From: Victivallales bacterium
GTDB taxonomy: Bacteria; Verrucomicrobiota; Lentisphaeria; Oligosphaerales; Oligosphaeraceae
Length of the DNA: 35,367 nucleotides
NCBI GenBank assembly: GCA_017417585.1
Contig: JAFPYX010000100.1
Location: 1-35,367 of the forward strand
Direction: 5' to 3'
Both the position numbers and the translations under genes were made by a program. The notes beneath the pieces are model-generated. The model was not told the origin of the DNA. It saw nothing but the letters and a program-made list of their open reading frames with translations, and did no database searches. Positions 23,177-30,953 of this stretch are shown piece by piece. Positions within the stretch are counted from its first letter, which is position 1. Each line of letters starts with the position of its first letter.

Positions 23177-25215
23177 TGTCCGACATACAGCGAAAAGCAT
23201 ACTCCTTTGCCGACCCCTTCTGGGGTAATGGCGCCGTCCGGTCGCGTAAGCCGGAAGGCACCGTTCGCGGTTGGAACTGGCTCAAGGCGCAGACAGGCAA
23301 TACGCATCCGGGGGCGCAGCTTCCTTTTGGGTGGGTATCCGCCTGTCCGTATTCCGGTGCGTATCCGACAGGCTACGGCAAGAACGGCTGTTCCGGCAAC
23401 GGCCCCGCGCCGCAGGTCTATGACCGCAAGGCGGCCTGGGGGATTACGCACTTCCAGATGTCGGGCACCGGCTATGTCGGCCATTTCTACAACTACCTTC
23501 TATGCACGCCCAGCTCCTCCGGTTCCCATATCAGCCACGTCTCCGACCTCGTCAACGAAGTCGCAAAGCCAGGATACTATTCCGCGACTCTGGCCGACTA
23601 CGGCGTGGATTTTGAATTGACCGCCGCGCCTTTCGCGGCAATGCACCGATACCACTTCCACGGCGAACGCGGCCATCTTGACATCGACCTCAATGCCATC
23701 GGGTTGCGTCTCACCATGGGCAAACGCTACGGGGAGCAGATTGACTGGAATACCGCCGCCCGCCACGGTGAGACCGGCTGGCAAGGGTCGCTGATTGCCA
23801 ACGGCGTGCAGATCTGGTTCTGCATTTTGGTCAAAGGCGAAGTCGCCAAATCCGCCCTCTACAACTGCGTAATCGAATATGATTTCGCCACTGCGGACGT
23901 CGAAATGGCGATTGGCTTCTCAATGGTCAATGCGCGGAATGCGGAACGCCACGCGAGAGAGGCCGATGCTAAGGGCTTTGATAGCGTACTCCATGAGGCG
24001 CAGGAAGCCTGGTCCACCCAACTTGAGCGCATCCGCGTGGAATTCCCCGACCCCACATTGTCCACACGCTTCTACAGCTGTCTCTACCATTCGCTGGTCA
24101 AACCCGTTCGGCACGACGGCGGCTACATCGATTTCGTCACGATGTGGGACATGTATCGCACGCAACTTCCTCTAGCGCTCTCCGTTGCGCCAAGCCACGC
24201 GCGTGCGCTGTTGCTCTCCATGCTGGACACTATCGCTCGTTTCGGCTTCTTCCCCATCTTCTATTCGATGAACGCGAACCTAGACCGCGAGTCCAACCAG
24301 GCTTCGGCGCTCGTGGTCTATACGCTGTGCGACGGCATTATGCGCGGAATCCTCACCTCGGACGACTATTCGCGGGTGAAGCACGCGCTCATGGCGGAAT
24401 TCCGCCACGCCGACTACACCGGAAAGTCCCCTACGCATATCCTGGACATCGCCGGAGCATACCATGCGGCCTCGATCATCGCGCAAAGTTGCGGAGATTC
24501 CGAATACGCGAAAGCGTTGCAGGAACACAGTGCCTTGTGGGAAAAGGCATACGACTCGGCGACCGGATATCTCGTGCAAGACGCCATCTACTACGAGGGG
24601 AACTACCGGAACTACTCCTTCCGTCCGCACACCGGCATGACAAAACGCATCGTGCTGGCTGGCGGAAACGACCGTTTCAACCAGATGCTGGATGACTTTT
24701 TCACTATCGGCTACGACGGACCGGAAACCGCCGAGGTGCGTCCCACGCGCGAGGGCTATTTCGAGGCGATGAACAACGAGTCCGACATGGAGACACCCGC
24801 CACCTATCTCTGGTGCGGACGTGCGGATCGCTTCGCCGAGGTCAGCGACCTGATCCGACGCTTCCAGTTCACCGACGGCGAAGGCGGTGCTCCCGGCAAT
24901 GTGGATTCCGGTGCATTAAGTTCTTGGTATGTCTGGAGTTGTCTGGGGTTGTACCCGCTGACGGGCACGCAATATTATCTGCTCGGCTCGCCGTCCGTCG
25001 CGAAAGCGGAAATCGACCTGACACAGGGGACGCTGCAAATTGAGACGGTCCGTGAAAGCCCGACCGCCATCTATCCCACAGGGTATGTATTCAACGGGCG
25101 TTCATTCCGCGAACCATGGCTACCAGTCGCGGAGCTGGAACGCGGCGGGACGCTGGTCTTCCAATTGGCAGACCAGCCCCCGGCCACCCCTTCGCCAATT
25201 CCAAACTGGCTCTAA
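23173..25215 (+). CDS. GH92 alpha-mannosidase-like protein, atypical
   Basis: The product has 680 residues and no signal peptide. GH92 hallmarks run throughout: THPGAQLPFGWVSACPYSG and THFQMSGTGY in the N-terminal domain, then TMWDMYRTQLPL, DIAGAYHAASI, YYEGNYRNYSFRPH (the EGNxxxY motif with the probable general acid), GGNDRFNQMLDDFF, and SGALSSWYVWSCLGLYPL. GH92 enzymes are calcium-dependent exo-alpha-mannosidases. The usual GNDDxG stretch near the catalytic base reads GNVDSG (about 24896-24913), so one of two neighbouring aspartates is valine. The NEP motif reads NNESDME. Activity may therefore differ or be weak. It overlaps the LolA stop by four bases, which is strange company for a glycosidase. 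The gene converges on the DUF6259-like gene. Confidence 0.88.
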   Translation: MMSDIQRKAYSFADPFWGNGAVRSRKPEGTVRGWNWLKAQTGNTHPGAQLPFGWVSACPYSGAYPTGYGKNGCSGNGPAPQVYDRKAAWGITHFQMSGTGYVGHFYNYLLCTPSSSGSHISHVSDLVNEVAKPGYYSATLADYGVDFELTAAPFAAMHRYHFHGERGHLDIDLNAIGLRLTMGKRYGEQIDWNTAARHGETGWQGSLIANGVQIWFCILVKGEVAKSALYNCVIEYDFATADVEMAIGFSMVNARNAERHAREADAKGFDSVLHEAQEAWSTQLERIRVEFPDPTLSTRFYSCLYHSLVKPVRHDGGYIDFVTMWDMYRTQLPLALSVAPSHARALLLSMLDTIARFGFFPIFYSMNANLDRESNQASALVVYTLCDGIMRGILTSDDYSRVKHALMAEFRHADYTGKSPTHILDIAGAYHAASIIAQSCGDSEYAKALQEHSALWEKAYDSATGYLVQDAIYYEGNYRNYSFRPHTGMTKRIVLAGGNDRFNQMLDDFFTIGYDGPETAEVRPTREGYFEAMNNESDMETPATYLWCGRADRFAEVSDLIRRFQFTDGEGGAPGNVDSGALSSWYVWSCLGLYPLTGTQYYLLGSPSVAKAEIDLTQGTLQIETVRESPTAIYPTGYVFNGRSFREPWLPVAELERGGTLVFQLADQPPATPSPIPNWL

Positions 25216-25216
25216 A

Positions 25217-25276
25217 CGCGGGGCATTTCGCCCCGCGCACCCGACTGGTCCGGTGCCCGCCGCGAAATGCGGCGGG
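25217..25276. repeat. Paired REP-like hairpins between convergent operons (possible bidirectional terminator)
   Basis: Two perfect 8-bp stems with 5-nt loops sit back to back: CGCGGGGC-ATTTC-GCCCCGCG (25217-25237) and CCCGCCGC-GAAAT-GCGGCGGG (25256-25276). The loops are reverse complements of each other, and the 18 bases between form an imperfect palindrome around TGGTCC. So the whole is an inverted pair, as in BIME/REP elements. It fills the 63-bp gap between the GH92 stop and the DUF6259-like stop and may stop transcription from both sides, though there is no T-tract. Confidence 0.8.
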
Positions 25277-25278
25277 AT

Positions 25279-28200
25279 TTATTCCGCAAAACGGAGTTCG
25301 CCGAAAAGCGAAGAGTCCTTGCCTCCGCAAACGCCGGGCGTCCATTCCAGCCAGCCACGGAGACCGTCGCCGTCATTGTCGTTGATGGTGAAGGAGAAGA
25401 AGAAGGTCTCTCCCGTGGAAGGCGCGGGCATGAGCAAGGCACTCCACGGAATCGCGGCGCAGTAGCTGGTCTGGCTCCCCTCGCGTTTCACGATGACGGG
25501 TGCATTGTCGAGAATGCCCATGCGCGGGCCGCCCATCCACTGGTAGGCCAACGCGAAGCCGTTCTCGGTAAGGGCGAGGCCGATTTCGCGCTCCTGGCCA
25601 TCGTAGGCGCGGGTGGGATTCGGAATTCCCGGCCGCAACGCAATCTGGACGCAGTCGCCGTTCCAGAGTTTCTCGCCGGCGATCTTCTGGGCATGGACAT
25701 CGTCCGTGACCTCGGCTTGCACATATAGGTATTGGTCGTCCCAGGCACAGCGGAGCCGTCCGGAACAGTCGCCGTTGCCGCGATAGTCGGTGATCTTAAC
25801 ACCTTTGGGAGTAGTTTCGCCGACCTCGGTCCAGGCGGCTTCCGTCGGCCATCTTGCGGGATTGCGCACATCAATGGGCTGCGTGGCACGATGGGCGGTC
25901 AGCTGCGGGCGGGACGGCAATACCGCCAGTGCACGGCTCTGCCGATTGGCAATGACCTCCGCAGTGAGGAAGATCGGCTCTGCCGATGCATTCTCAGGTA
26001 CGGAGACATGCACGCGGACGGTCTTTGGGCGGTTGATCTCCACCTTCTCATAGTGGATGAAACGCGATGGTTCGACCGCCCAAGTCTCAGGGAGATTCAG
26101 ACGAACAACGCCGCTGGCAGGCGCGTCCTGGAAATTCTGGATAGTCACGGGCAACACGAAGCTCTTGCCGGCGCGGATCTCTGATACTTCGCCCAGCGTG
26201 ACTTCAACGGGATGTACCGTCCGGCACCACACCGGGAGACGCCACGACAGCTTTTCGTGGCGCAATTCGCAATAGACCAGCGGCGACGATGCATCATACG
26301 CAAAATGGATGGCGTGGGTGTTGTCTCCCTGTCGGGCGGAGACCTCCTGCCCGTCGGGTAGAACGATGCTGATGCCTTCCATCGGCTTGCCCTGGACCTT
26401 TGGATATTGCCCCTGCCCTTCGGCGGCAGTCGTCGCAAGTTGCCAGCTGAAATCCATGTGGGAGCCTGGAACTACATCAAGCCAACATTCTGGGTTGAAG
26501 ATCCACACGCCGTATTTGGTGCGGAAGAGGAACTCCGCCGCCGCGTTGCGCAGTTCGGGCGAAGCCTTGTCGTCAAAGGCGAGCGTTTCTGCGCGAATTT
26601 GAGCGTCTTTGAGCGTTTCAGGTTCTTCGGTCGGCGTGAAGGTCACGAGGCAGACCTCGCCGGGTTCCAGGATGAAGTCATGGCTGAACCATCCGCTTTG
26701 GCAGACCGCCAATGGCGCTTTGCCGTCTGCGGTAAGGCGTTCTGCAAGGAAGTCGGTTTGGCGGTCCTGCCCTGAGAGCTCCATCAGATTGGTCGGCTGG
26801 AGTTCAAGCCGCCCGACCTCCCGCGAGAGGTTGCCGATGGCAAGGAGCAGCCGTCCATCGGGGGCCTTCCACCAGTATCCCTGGACGGCCTGGAGGGTGG
26901 CAACGTGGGGTGCCTTGTGGTGCCAGGTCACGGTGACCTGGCCGGGGTAGTTGGCGAGTTTCGCCTCGCAGAGGAGCTCGCCTTCGCGGAAGAATTCCTT
27001 GGCGGCCTGTTGGAGGTGTCCGAGATAGGCATCGTAGGCGAAGTGATCGCGGTGTGCGTCGTTGGCCATCCATTCGTCGTTCCATCCTGGCTGCCCTCCC
27101 CAGAGGAAGTCTCGGCACTGGCAGGCGCGGAAGGCCGCGAGGTCGTCACGCGGATGGCTGACGCTGGAGAAGTAGATGGTATAGCCGGAATAGACGGCGG
27201 CGAGAGAGGGGACCTCCTCCTGGAAGCGCTCCGAGCAGATAAGGTTGCCGTCGATGTTGTCCATGTAGGGCTCGGCGCTATGCTCCATGGTGAGGAAGAC
27301 GCCTTTCGCGGCGGCCATCCTCTTGATTGGCGTCAGGAGCGCGCGATATCCGTCCACCCAGTGGGTTCCTCCGCCGAGTGGATGTCCGTGTGAGGGGTTG
27401 AAGCAGAGTTCGGGCGAAGCGCAGCCGATCTGGTCGAGGTAGATGCCGCTGACATGGTATTCGTCCATCAGCGTGGTGCAGATTTCCGCGATTTTCTGCT
27501 GCCAGAGCTTGGTGTATGGGCACATCGGGCTGAGGTAGCGTCCGGAACCGTAGGTCTCCTTGGCGATTTCACCGTGTTCGGGCAAGGCGGCGGCGGCACG
27601 GACCTCGTCATTGAAGGACGGTATGTCCACATCCCAGAGCCGCGCATTGATGTAGGGCATTATCAGCATCCCCTGGGCGGTCAGGCGCTGGACATTTTCG
27701 GCAAAGTTCTCCTTGACGGGAAAGTATTCGGGATAGGAGTTGTCGAAGGGAATCTGGTGCCAGCAGTACCAGTGGAGGGCGAAACCGGGGCGACGGCCGA
27801 TGCGGCTGTGGAGTTCCTCCATCATGGAAGCAACCGCGTCGGTTGATTTGTTTTGGCTGGTCAGACGCTGCCAGAAGGAGGCATCCACAAGAGCGCGTGG
27901 ATAGTCGGTTCGTGAGGCGATGGGGCCCTTGGCGGTCCAAGGCGTCTCGGAGATGGCCCACTTGCGGTAGCGTTTGGCGGCCTGCCACCAGTCGCCACGG
28001 TAGGCGGCCACGCAGAACGCAAAGTCGTCGCCGTTGCCGGTTCCGGGCTGCGAGGCATTCTCCGCATGGACGCGGAAACTGACTTCCTGCGTACTGGAGA
28101 CCTTCAGGCGCTTCGGGCGTGCGCCGGGGTCGTGCGCGGCGATGTACAGCCCTGCATCGCCTTGGTTGAAGGCCATGAACTGCATGGGGCATTTGTAGGT

Positions 28201-29868
28201 CGGATAGGTCTGTTCGGCGGTCCGGAATGAATTGCGGTAGAGCCGATGCCCCCAGTTGTGGTCCGGCAGCAGCGCATCGCCCTGTCCGGGGCGGATGACC
28301 TGAGCAAGGATGGGGTATTGCGTCTCCGCCAGCCCCCACTGCGTACTGCGGTTGATGACCTGGATGCGCCAGTGACTTTCGCCCACGGGCGAAAGCGCAG
28401 AACGAATGGTGCACCTCACATCCACCATGCCAGGTTCGCCGGGAAGATCCAGGCCGTGCCATTCGAAGACAAGGCCGTCATCCACGCGGGAACAGGTGGG
28501 CACGGAATCGGACACGGAACTCAGCCAGGCGGTGTCAATGAAGTCGGGTTGGTCGCTTTCCTGCTGGCGGACCTCGTAGGGTTTCTTGAAGGCGAGGTTC
28601 CAGAGCGGCGTAGGCGTCTTCTGCGGGAAGACGAAGCGCACGGTCTGGTCGCCAAGCAGATTCTCGATGCCACGGCAGCCAAAGCCTTCATCGGCTCCTG
28701 CAAAATAGATTTTCATTCCTTTGCAGTCCAGTATAATACCGCCAATTTCATCCGCTGCTTCGGCACGCTTCTCCGCCTCTTGGATGGTGACGGTCGGGCG
28801 GTCGGGACCCAGCCAGCGGGAATACCATCCTGCGTCGCACCGCGACGGACCAAAGTAGATCAGCCCCGCCTGCCGCCGCACGGTTTCGCCTGCCGGGAAA
28901 CCGAGATTCTGCGCGGCGAGGTTGTACGGGAAGCCGTGCTTGCCGCGGTCGTAGCCGCCGCCACGCGTTCCTCCGACGCCGAAGGCGCCCTGCCCTGCGG
29001 AAAAGATGCCCCATTGGCTAAAGGAGAAACTGCGTGGTTCGCCGTCAGGAGGCCCCACCAGGCTGGTTTGCATTGGTTCTCCGCAATGTATGGTGGTATA
29101 GAAATAATCGCGGCGGCAGACTTGCAGGAATTGCGCCTCGTTCCATTTCTGGCTGGCATCTTCGCGTGTGATAACGCGCTCGACTTCAACTACCGGAGAA
29201 TATGCGGAATAGATGTATCGGTAAACCGCTTCGGGATTGCCGGCCGCGGGGACACCGTGTTCGGCCACGAAGTGCGTACGCGCCTCTACGACCACGCGCT
29301 GAGGGGTTTCCAGAACCACCTGGCAGGTGGCATCGTGGTCGTTCTTTACCCAGAAGGTCCCCACGCCGGGGTGGTAGAGGCGGTCGTAGAACTCAATGCC
29401 GGAGTCCTCATAGCCACTCTCGCGGTACAGGATGTCCTGCGGGATGCCGCCCCTGCCATGGACGGGATGCCGCAGCTGGAAATAGCTGTTGCGGACCGTG
29501 ATGAAGATCCCGTCCTGCACACACTTGAGGTCGGTCTCGCAAGGCGCAGGAAGACGGGTGTTGCGCGGTTCCAGACGGAAGCGGCGCAAACGCCCCGGCG
29601 CAGTCTCGTCGTGGAGATTCCAGCAGAGGCGCGGAACGGCGCCGGTGGTGTCCACAGTATATTCTGGCAAATCCAGCAAACGCCCGTCCGCGCTTTCTTC
29701 CACGAGGTGGATGCCTTCTTGGACGAACGCCAGCTGCTCGGCGGTCAGTTCCACCGAGACCGGCTGCTGGAAGAGCATCTGGTCGCCGTTCTGCACCGTG
29801 ACAAGGTAGTCCGCAAAAATGGGACAGGCCAGCGCTGCTAGAATAAAAATTAGATTTAACTTATTCAT
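25279..29868 (-). CDS. Giant secreted DUF6259-like glycosidase-type protein with C-terminal CBM9-like domain
   Basis: The product is 1,529 residues from the ATG at 29868 (a TTG two codons upstream is possible), with a signal peptide ending LACPIFA. Residues about 25-640 are beta-rich, as in the N-terminal supersandwich of large glycosidases. Residues about 690-1010 look like a TIM barrel: FALHWYCWHQIPFDNSYPEY, MLIMPYINARLWD, SGIYLDQIGCASPELCF (candidate nucleophile Asp near 809), and FLTMEHSAEPYMD (candidate acid Glu near 863). I relate it to the DUF6259 group from memory. Later come an NEW3-like beta domain (VTIQNFQDAPASGVVRLNLP) and a CBM9/DOMON-like sandwich (WDDQYLYVQAEVTDDVH, ending FGELRF). 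It is the last gene of the IclR-led operon, about 20 bp after the WbsX-like gene. Substrate unknown. Confidence 0.83.
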   Translation of the reverse strand: MNKLNLIFILAALACPIFADYLVTVQNGDQMLFQQPVSVELTAEQLAFVQEGIHLVEESADGRLLDLPEYTVDTTGAVPRLCWNLHDETAPGRLRRFRLEPRNTRLPAPCETDLKCVQDGIFITVRNSYFQLRHPVHGRGGIPQDILYRESGYEDSGIEFYDRLYHPGVGTFWVKNDHDATCQVVLETPQRVVVEARTHFVAEHGVPAAGNPEAVYRYIYSAYSPVVEVERVITREDASQKWNEAQFLQVCRRDYFYTTIHCGEPMQTSLVGPPDGEPRSFSFSQWGIFSAGQGAFGVGGTRGGGYDRGKHGFPYNLAAQNLGFPAGETVRRQAGLIYFGPSRCDAGWYSRWLGPDRPTVTIQEAEKRAEAADEIGGIILDCKGMKIYFAGADEGFGCRGIENLLGDQTVRFVFPQKTPTPLWNLAFKKPYEVRQQESDQPDFIDTAWLSSVSDSVPTCSRVDDGLVFEWHGLDLPGEPGMVDVRCTIRSALSPVGESHWRIQVINRSTQWGLAETQYPILAQVIRPGQGDALLPDHNWGHRLYRNSFRTAEQTYPTYKCPMQFMAFNQGDAGLYIAAHDPGARPKRLKVSSTQEVSFRVHAENASQPGTGNGDDFAFCVAAYRGDWWQAAKRYRKWAISETPWTAKGPIASRTDYPRALVDASFWQRLTSQNKSTDAVASMMEELHSRIGRRPGFALHWYCWHQIPFDNSYPEYFPVKENFAENVQRLTAQGMLIMPYINARLWDVDIPSFNDEVRAAAALPEHGEIAKETYGSGRYLSPMCPYTKLWQQKIAEICTTLMDEYHVSGIYLDQIGCASPELCFNPSHGHPLGGGTHWVDGYRALLTPIKRMAAAKGVFLTMEHSAEPYMDNIDGNLICSERFQEEVPSLAAVYSGYTIYFSSVSHPRDDLAAFRACQCRDFLWGGQPGWNDEWMANDAHRDHFAYDAYLGHLQQAAKEFFREGELLCEAKLANYPGQVTVTWHHKAPHVATLQAVQGYWWKAPDGRLLLAIGNLSREVGRLELQPTNLMELSGQDRQTDFLAERLTADGKAPLAVCQSGWFSHDFILEPGEVCLVTFTPTEEPETLKDAQIRAETLAFDDKASPELRNAAAEFLFRTKYGVWIFNPECWLDVVPGSHMDFSWQLATTAAEGQGQYPKVQGKPMEGISIVLPDGQEVSARQGDNTHAIHFAYDASSPLVYCELRHEKLSWRLPVWCRTVHPVEVTLGEVSEIRAGKSFVLPVTIQNFQDAPASGVVRLNLPETWAVEPSRFIHYEKVEINRPKTVRVHVSVPENASAEPIFLTAEVIANRQSRALAVLPSRPQLTAHRATQPIDVRNPARWPTEAAWTEVGETTPKGVKITDYRGNGDCSGRLRCAWDDQYLYVQAEVTDDVHAQKIAGEKLWNGDCVQIALRPGIPNPTRAYDGQEREIGLALTENGFALAYQWMGGPRMGILDNAPVIVKREGSQTSYCAAIPWSALLMPAPSTGETFFFSFTINDNDGDGLRGWLEWTPGVCGGKDSSLFGELRFAE

Positions 29869-29889
29869 ATTCAATTAGTTCTTTCATTA

Positions 29890-30933
29890 CTATGATTTCC
29901 AGAGTTGCACCATTTTGGCAAAGACATCGCACCGCGAAGTATCGGGAGTGCCATTCGGCTGCCAGGTCGGGCAGAGCCAACCGCCTTCCTCGAATTCGTT
30001 CCAGGCGAAGACAAGAAGTTCGCCGGTCGGGCAGACCTCAGCGTGTTCCTGAAGCCACTCCTTGAAGCGCTTGGCGCCGTCAAGCAGTTGTTCGGGAGTG
30101 GCGGGCTTGGCGTAATTCAAAGTGGGATACTTGCACCACGGCACGGGATGCTCTATGCGTGGCGAGGGATCCCATCCCGTCGAAAAGTGCGGCACGATGG
30201 GCTTGCCCTGCGCAATGCGGAAGTCATTTCCGCGCTTGATATCCTCCAGGAGTTCCTCCCAGGTCTCACCAGTGAGCATTCCGGAGTAGTCCGAAAGCGC
30301 ATCGACCTTCGCCAGTTGTTCGACGGGAGTCTCCCAGCGTTCCAGCAACACGGCGTAGGGTTCGGCTCGGCCAGAGTCCTGGCAGAGCTTCCGCAGGCGC
30401 TCCAGCAACGGCTCCCAGGCACCCGGGAAGAGATAGACCATCGGACGACCATCGACTTTTTCGTAATATGGCTCCTCCATGGTCTTCAGCAAATCCATCA
30501 GTTCGGTGTCGGAATACGGATGGCTGGTGATGAGAATCGCGCACAAGCCAATCTGGCCCTTCAAGTCGCTTGCCAAATGCAGCAGACGCGCCTTGGTCAA
30601 TTCCTGAAGATGGCCGTCGGCAGTCGTGGCATCGCCTTCTACCACATGGCCATCCGGTGGCGTGCGGTCATACCAGCAGTATGCGAAATAGTCGATGCCG
30701 GCCTGGATTGCATGGCGCAGTTCCGCGTCGAAGTCCTTCTGCGTGCGGTCAGGCATTTCAATCGTGTCCGGCGCGGTCTCCATGGCATAGTAGGGTGTCC
30801 GATCACGAAAATGTTTTGGGCCCAATGATTTGCAGGCATATCCGCCAAAGAAGGTGCTGGATGGCAGCCCGCAATCCCAATTCACCACGCCGACTCTGCG
30901 GATGAGTTTCCCGGAAAGTTGTTCTTTGCTCAT
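29890..30933 (-). CDS. WbsX/GH99-like (alpha/beta)8 protein
   Basis: The product has 347 residues without a signal peptide. The layout fits the WbsX/GH99-like domain found in bacterial glycan loci: an early GIDYFAYCWYDRTPPD where the family reads GI-(F/Y)-YWF, a central LERWETPVEQL, and the closing LLVFAWNEFEEGGWLCPTW, matching the family's WNEWGEGxYLEP signature. Catalytic behaviour is poorly defined for this group; GH99 proper has endo-alpha-mannosidase activity, which would fit a mannose-containing substrate and the GH92 nearby (inference). It sits 20 bp after the DUF6067-like gene and just before the DUF6259-like gene. Being cytoplasmic between two secreted proteins, it may act on imported fragments. 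Confidence 0.82.
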   Translation of the reverse strand: MSKEQLSGKLIRRVGVVNWDCGLPSSTFFGGYACKSLGPKHFRDRTPYYAMETAPDTIEMPDRTQKDFDAELRHAIQAGIDYFAYCWYDRTPPDGHVVEGDATTADGHLQELTKARLLHLASDLKGQIGLCAILITSHPYSDTELMDLLKTMEEPYYEKVDGRPMVYLFPGAWEPLLERLRKLCQDSGRAEPYAVLLERWETPVEQLAKVDALSDYSGMLTGETWEELLEDIKRGNDFRIAQGKPIVPHFSTGWDPSPRIEHPVPWCKYPTLNYAKPATPEQLLDGAKRFKEWLQEHAEVCPTGELLVFAWNEFEEGGWLCPTWQPNGTPDTSRCDVFAKMVQLWKS

Positions 30934-30953
30934 GAGTTCTTGTATTTAAATTA

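Noticed and set aside
28246..29841. 531-codon plus-strand frame opposite the DUF6259-like gene
   Set aside because: Antisense shadow of a signal-peptide-bearing multi-domain protein; its composition is not protein-like.
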